A stretch of 64,000 bases of DNA from DAIPKP01 sp964545875 (GTDB lineage Bacteria; Synergistota; Synergistia; Synergistales; Aminiphilaceae). Below, piece after piece: positions 60,016 to 64,000 of the stretch; the first letter of the stretch is position 1, and each line of letters opens with the position of its first letter. The notes under the pieces are model-generated. The model saw only the letters and a list, made by a program, of their open reading frames with translations, had not been told where the DNA came from and ran no database searches. The DNA is taken from contig CAZJHH010000002.1 of the NCBI GenBank assembly GCA_964545875.1, positions 1 through 64,000 on the forward strand, read 5' to 3'. The translations under genes were made by a program, and so were the position numbers.

Positions 60016-61478
60016 GCCTTACCTACACCCCCGTTATCGGATTGGAAATTCACGTGCAGCTTCTCACTAAGACCAAGCTTTTTTGTGGCTGTTCCACGGA
60101 TTACATCGGAGCGACCCCTAACAGCAACATCTGTCCGGTCTGCACCGGACAGCCGGGAACGTTGCCGGTTCTTAACGCAGAAGCGGTGCGTCTCGGTGCC
60201 CGGGGAGCCCTTGCCCTGAACTGCACCATTCGGGAAGCCACCCGGTTTCATCGGAAGAATTATTTTTATCCCGATCTTCCCAAGGCCTATCAAATCAGCC
60301 AGTACGATCTTCCTCTTGGAGAGCGAGGATTTCTCGACATCCCTGCGGGAAATGCCGTGAAGCGCATCGGCATTACCCGGCTCCATCTGGAGGAGGATGC
60401 GGGAAAACTCGTTCATGCCGCCTCGGACGGTCGTCTCTCGGGAGCCGGGGATTCCCTGGTGGATTACAATCGGGGAGGGGTTCCCCTGGCAGAAATCGTT
60501 TCGGAGCCAGATCTGGGATCTCCCGAGGAAGCTCGGGAATACGTGGCTGCCATCCGCAGGCTTGTACGGTACCTCGACGTTTCCAACGGAGATATGGAGG
60601 CGGGCTCCCTCCGGGTGGATGCAAATATTTCCCTCAAGGTTTCCGACGGCCGCTGGGGGAACAGGACGGAAGTGAAAAACGTCAATTCCCTGCGCTCCTT
60701 GGAAAGGGCCATTTCCTACGAAATAGAGCGTCAGAAGGAGCTTCTCGAAAAAGGGATGGAGATTGTTCAGGAAACCCGGCACTGGGATGACGCCCGGGGA
60801 GTAACCCACTCTTCCAGAGGAAAAGAGGATGCCCACGATTACCGCTATTTTCCGGAACCGGATATCCCTCCCCTGGTGATTTCGGGAGATGAGATTAGTT
60901 CGATTCGCAAGAATCTTCCCGAACTTCCCTGGGAGAAGGACAAACGCTTCCGAGAGGTCTACGCTTTGCAGGAAGAGGACGTAAAAAACCTTACGGAAGA
61001 TCGGGAGGTGGCGAACTATTTCGAGGAAGTCCTTTCTTCGGGAGCCTCTCCTGAGCGGGCTTCCAAGTGGGTGCAAACCGAAGTCTTTCGGGTTTGCAAT
61101 GATCGCAAAATTTCTGTGAAGGACTTCCCGGTTTCCTCGGAACTTTTGGGAAAACTTCTGCGGAAGATAGATTCTGAAGGGCTTTCCACCACTGGGGCTC
61201 GGGATGTTTTTGAATATCTCCTGAAGGGAACTTGTTCTCTTGAAGAAGCTTTTGAGAAAACCGGTGTAGCTTCATCCGCCCTCGAAGGAGAGGCCCTGAA
61301 GGATCTCGTGAAAGCCCTTTTTGAGGAACAGGCGGAAGTGGTCGCCATTATCCGGAAAGGTGAGGATCCCAAGGGGAAAAAACGCAAGTTCCTCCAGGGT
61401 TTGGTTATGCGGGCCTCCCGAGGTCAGGCGAAAATCGAGGAAGTGGAGAGAATTTTCGAGGAATTTCTTCAAAAGTAG
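60012..61478 (+). CDS. gatB: Asp/Glu-tRNA(Asn/Gln) amidotransferase subunit B
   Basis: A 488-residue GatB, the kinase and tRNA-binding subunit that activates misacylated tRNA. The signature VIGLEIHVQL opens the protein, CPVCTGQPGTLPVLN supplies cysteines of the zinc site, and DYNRGGVPLAEIVSEPD and RSLERAISYEIERQ are in the cradle domain. The C-terminal YqeY-like tail is present. Presence of gatCAB implies indirect formation of Gln-tRNA and/or Asn-tRNA. Confidence 0.96.
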   Translation: MSLTYTPVIGLEIHVQLLTKTKLFCGCSTDYIGATPNSNICPVCTGQPGTLPVLNAEAVRLGARGALALNCTIREATRFHRKNYFYPDLPKAYQISQYDLPLGERGFLDIPAGNAVKRIGITRLHLEEDAGKLVHAASDGRLSGAGDSLVDYNRGGVPLAEIVSEPDLGSPEEAREYVAAIRRLVRYLDVSNGDMEAGSLRVDANISLKVSDGRWGNRTEVKNVNSLRSLERAISYEIERQKELLEKGMEIVQETRHWDDARGVTHSSRGKEDAHDYRYFPEPDIPPLVISGDEISSIRKNLPELPWEKDKRFREVYALQEEDVKNLTEDREVANYFEEVLSSGASPERASKWVQTEVFRVCNDRKISVKDFPVSSELLGKLLRKIDSEGLSTTGARDVFEYLLKGTCSLEEAFEKTGVASSALEGEALKDLVKALFEEQAEVVAIIRKGEDPKGKKRKFLQGLVMRASRGQAKIEEVERIFEEFLQK

Positions 61479-61626
61479 GCAAGGGGAGAGACTCCTGTTA
61501 GAATAGGAAGCCGTGGAAACTTCTGTTTCCGGTTTTGAAAACCTTGTACAACAGATACGGCGAACGGAAAAAAGTGTATAAAAAGCGTATTACGTAGTTC
61601 AATGTCATAGAGGAGGTAGAGTTCGG

Positions 61627-63708
61627 ATGGGGACACACAAACCCGAGGATATCAGAAACGTGGCCATTGTAGGGCATGGCGGGGCGGGTAAAACTGCTCT
61701 GACGGAAGCGCTTCTCTTCGATGCAGGTGTAACTACCCGTATGGGAAAGGTGGAGGACGGAAATACCGTAACGGATTTCGGTTCCGAGGAACAGAAACGG
61801 CAAATCTCCATTAATGCGGCTCTTGCGACGATCCCGTACAACGATAAGACCATCTATGTGCTTGATACACCGGGATACGCGGATTTTATCGGAGACATGC
61901 GTTCCTCCATGCGGGTAGTGGATTCGGCCATCGTGGTGCTAAGCGGAGTACACGGTGTGGAGGTGCAGACCGAGAAGGCTTGGGAATTCGGACAAGACTT
62001 TAATATTCCCATGGTTTTTTATTTAAGTAAAATGGGGAGAGAGAATGCGGATTTCGATAAGGTCGTAGGAGAAATTCAGGAATTCCTTTCCGAAAAGGCC
62101 ATGCCTTTCTACCTCCCTCTTGGAACGGAAGCTAACTTTAAGGGCGTTATCGATGTCCTGGGAGAAAAAGCCTACGTCTATGCGGGAGACGGCAGCAAGG
62201 AAATGACCGAAGGAGATATCCCCCAGGAATATGCCGAAGCCGCTCAGGCAGCCCGAGATTCTTTGGTGGAGCGCATCGTGGAGGCGGATGACGAGCTGAT
62301 GATGCGGTATCTCGATGGAGAAAACATCGGCATGGAAGAGCTGGTGCCAGCCCTTCGGGAGGCGGTACGTACTCGGAATCTCTTCCCGGTTCTTCCCGGA
62401 GACAGCGGCTCCAACGTGGGAGTTCTTCAGGTTCTGGATCTTCTCGTGAATGCTCTCCCCGCTCCCTGTGAGATGTCTCCCCGAGTTGTTCTGAATGGCG
62501 AGGAAGAAGTGCCTCTTTCGCCGGATCCTGCGGGGCCCTTCGTGGCATTTTGTTTTAAAATCATGGTGGATCCCTACGTGGGTAAACTTTCCTTCCTCAG
62601 GGTTCTTTCGGGTTCCCTTTCCAGCGATAACTCTATCTATAACGTGAACAAGGGAGAAGAGGAACGAATCAGCGCCTTCAAGGTCATGACGGGTAAAGAG
62701 GGGAAAGACGCTAAAGAAGTAGTGGTGGGAGACATCATCGCTATTCCTAAACTGCATAGCACTGCCGTGGCAGATACGCTGGGAGTGAAGGGATGCAAGT
62801 TCACCGCCAAACCCATTCAGTTTCCGAAGCCCGTATACAGCCTTGCGGTAATTCCGCAGAGCCGGGGAGACGAAGATAAGCTTTCTTCATCCCTTCACAA
62901 GCTTCTCGAAGAAGATCCCACCCTGGCTTTTGAAAAGAACGTGGAGACCGGGGATAACGTTCTCTCCGGCATGGGGGACGTGCATCTGGATATCGTACTC
63001 TCCCGGATCAAGGAACGTTACGGGGTGGAGCTGGAAACCAAGACTCCTAAGGTTCCCTATCGGGAGACCATTCGAAAGCCTTCAAAGGCCCAGGGTAAAT
63101 ACAAGAAACAGACCGGAGGACGGGGCCAATACGGAGATGTGCATATTGAATTTGCTCCGAAAGAGCGAGGAGAGGGTTTTGAGTTCTGCGATAAAATCGT
63201 GGGAGGCGTGGTGCCTAAATCCTATATTCCCGCAGTAGAAAAGGGACTCAAGGAAGCCCTCCCTAAAGGATATCTTGCAGGATTCCCCATGGTGGATATT
63301 CAGGCGAGCCTTGTCTTCGGGAGCTACCACGACGTGGACTCTTCCGAAATGGCCTTTAAAATTGCCGCATCCATGTCTTTTAAAGAAGCCATGAAAAATG
63401 CTTCTCCCATCCTTCTGGAACCCATCATGAATGTCGAGGTCGTAGTTCCTGATGAACATCTCGGGGATGTCATGGGAGATTTTAACAGCCGTCGGGGCCG
63501 TATCATGGGCATTGATGCCCGGGGGCGACTTCAGGTCGTGAAGGCTCAGGCGCCTTTGGCGGAAATGTTCCGGTACGCCATTATCCTCCGCTCCATGACT
63601 TCCGGCCGTGGAAACTTCACCATGAGCTACGATCATTACGAAGAAGTTCCCGGAGAGATTTCCAAAAAGATTATTGACCAGAGAAAAGCGGAGCTCGAGG
63701 AAGAATAA
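61627..63708 (+). CDS. Elongation factor G-like GTPase (EF-G paralogue)
   Basis: A 693-residue translation-factor GTPase with all five EF-G domains. The P-loop reads GHGGAGKT instead of the usual A/G-H-x-D-A-G-K-T, G3 is DTPGYADF, and the G4 position reads YLSKMGRE where EF-G has NKMD. Domain IV contains GGRGQYGDVHIEF and domain V FNSRRGRIMG. The GHGGAGKT form marks the EF-G2-like paralogue group; a standard fusA would be expected elsewhere. GAGGAGG precedes the ATG. Confidence 0.88.
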   Translation: MGTHKPEDIRNVAIVGHGGAGKTALTEALLFDAGVTTRMGKVEDGNTVTDFGSEEQKRQISINAALATIPYNDKTIYVLDTPGYADFIGDMRSSMRVVDSAIVVLSGVHGVEVQTEKAWEFGQDFNIPMVFYLSKMGRENADFDKVVGEIQEFLSEKAMPFYLPLGTEANFKGVIDVLGEKAYVYAGDGSKEMTEGDIPQEYAEAAQAARDSLVERIVEADDELMMRYLDGENIGMEELVPALREAVRTRNLFPVLPGDSGSNVGVLQVLDLLVNALPAPCEMSPRVVLNGEEEVPLSPDPAGPFVAFCFKIMVDPYVGKLSFLRVLSGSLSSDNSIYNVNKGEEERISAFKVMTGKEGKDAKEVVVGDIIAIPKLHSTAVADTLGVKGCKFTAKPIQFPKPVYSLAVIPQSRGDEDKLSSSLHKLLEEDPTLAFEKNVETGDNVLSGMGDVHLDIVLSRIKERYGVELETKTPKVPYRETIRKPSKAQGKYKKQTGGRGQYGDVHIEFAPKERGEGFEFCDKIVGGVVPKSYIPAVEKGLKEALPKGYLAGFPMVDIQASLVFGSYHDVDSSEMAFKIAASMSFKEAMKNASPILLEPIMNVEVVVPDEHLGDVMGDFNSRRGRIMGIDARGRLQVVKAQAPLAEMFRYAIILRSMTSGRGNFTMSYDHYEEVPGEISKKIIDQRKAELEEE

Positions 63709-63773
63709 GACGCCTCAAGAATTTTCCTCAACATCGAGAGGTTTTCCCCGAAGAGACTCTTTTTTCTCATACA

Positions 63774-63820
63774 AGGTACAGAAAAGGCGGCAAGGATCTC
63801 CTGCCGCCTTTTCTGTACCT
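63774..63820. terminator. Strong terminator after the EF-G-like gene
   Basis: A 19-bp perfect stem (63774-63792 with 63802-63820) with a nine-base loop contains AAAA / TTTT and is followed by TTTATTT. Confidence 0.85.
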
Positions 63821-63893
63821 TTATTTCCTGTGTTATACTTGCAAAAAGCTGGTTTTTAGGTTTTAAAAACTGCGGAGTAAGGAGAGATGCCCA

Positions 63894-64000
63894 ATGACCG
63901 TAACGGTATATTCCACAAAAACGTGCCCTTGGTGTATTAAGGTGAAGGAGTATCTGGATTCTCTCAACGTGGCGTATCAATCCATCGATGTGGGGGCTGA
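63894..64000 (+). CDS. Glutaredoxin-like thiol oxidoreductase (partial)
   Basis: The window ends after 35 codons. They read MTVTVYSTKTCPWCIKVKEYLDSL and so on, with a CPWC active site and the beta-alpha-beta start of NrdH/YruB-type glutaredoxins. AGGAGA is eight bases before the ATG; an earlier ATG at 63887 is in another frame. Such proteins pass electrons to reductases or thiol peroxidases. Confidence 0.88.
   Translation, partial: MTVTVYSTKTCPWCIKVKEYLDSLNVAYQSIDVGA

Overview
The window looks like chromosome from an anaerobic, diderm bacterium, most likely Synergistota (an inference from gene content and protein style, not tested). It encodes outer-membrane efflux channels and RND pumps (two membranes), rubredoxin, a UGA-containing selenoprotein gene and a molybdenum-storage-type protein, alongside ordinary housekeeping genes.

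Positions 1-3392 are the integrase end of an integrated element whose other end lies before the window. It carries a partial Cro/CI-type repressor, a divergent promoter pair with three copies of an 11-bp operator, a few tiny unrecognised genes, a non-coding stretch rich in palindromes with an AAAATT/AATTTT core, and a tyrosine recombinase. It stops at a 3' fragment of tRNA-Leu(GAG), the attachment site, followed by what was probably that tRNA's terminator.

3455-28012 is chromosomal: a duplicated membrane protein, an SDR dehydrogenase, a 940-residue secreted alkaline-phosphatase-superfamily protein, a small unknown protein with its own promoter and terminator, a MosA/MosB-like protein, a secreted EEP-fold hydrolase, a DUF3754 protein, a cupin, an AraC regulator, a secreted serine carboxypeptidase, a DUF134 DNA-binding protein divergent from a four-gene efflux operon (RND, membrane fusion protein, second RND, outer-membrane factor), then a permease and FAD oxidoreductase pair.

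28013-43000 begins with the most interesting regulatory signal: a promoter, a 33-residue leader peptide with five consecutive Ser codons, and a strong intrinsic terminator ahead of serA. This is the architecture of serine-dependent transcription attenuation. It is followed by a YhaM-type exonuclease, an Rlu pseudouridine synthase, the selenoprotein, a phosphodiester glycosidase with SLH and SPOR-like segments, tRNA-Val(GAC), an SF2 helicase, an AEC transporter, a hybrid histidine kinase, an HDOD protein and a TolC-family channel.

43000-64000 is dense, plus-strand and mostly housekeeping: transketolase, TrmI, QueH, an AIR-synthase-like protein, an M24 peptidase, rubredoxin, MiaB, ComEA, a short ComEC, CoaX, Dus, LysS, LigA, GatC-GatA-GatB, an EF-G paralogue with a degenerate G4 motif, and the start of a glutaredoxin-like gene. 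Many neighbours overlap or nearly touch, so they are probably co-transcribed.
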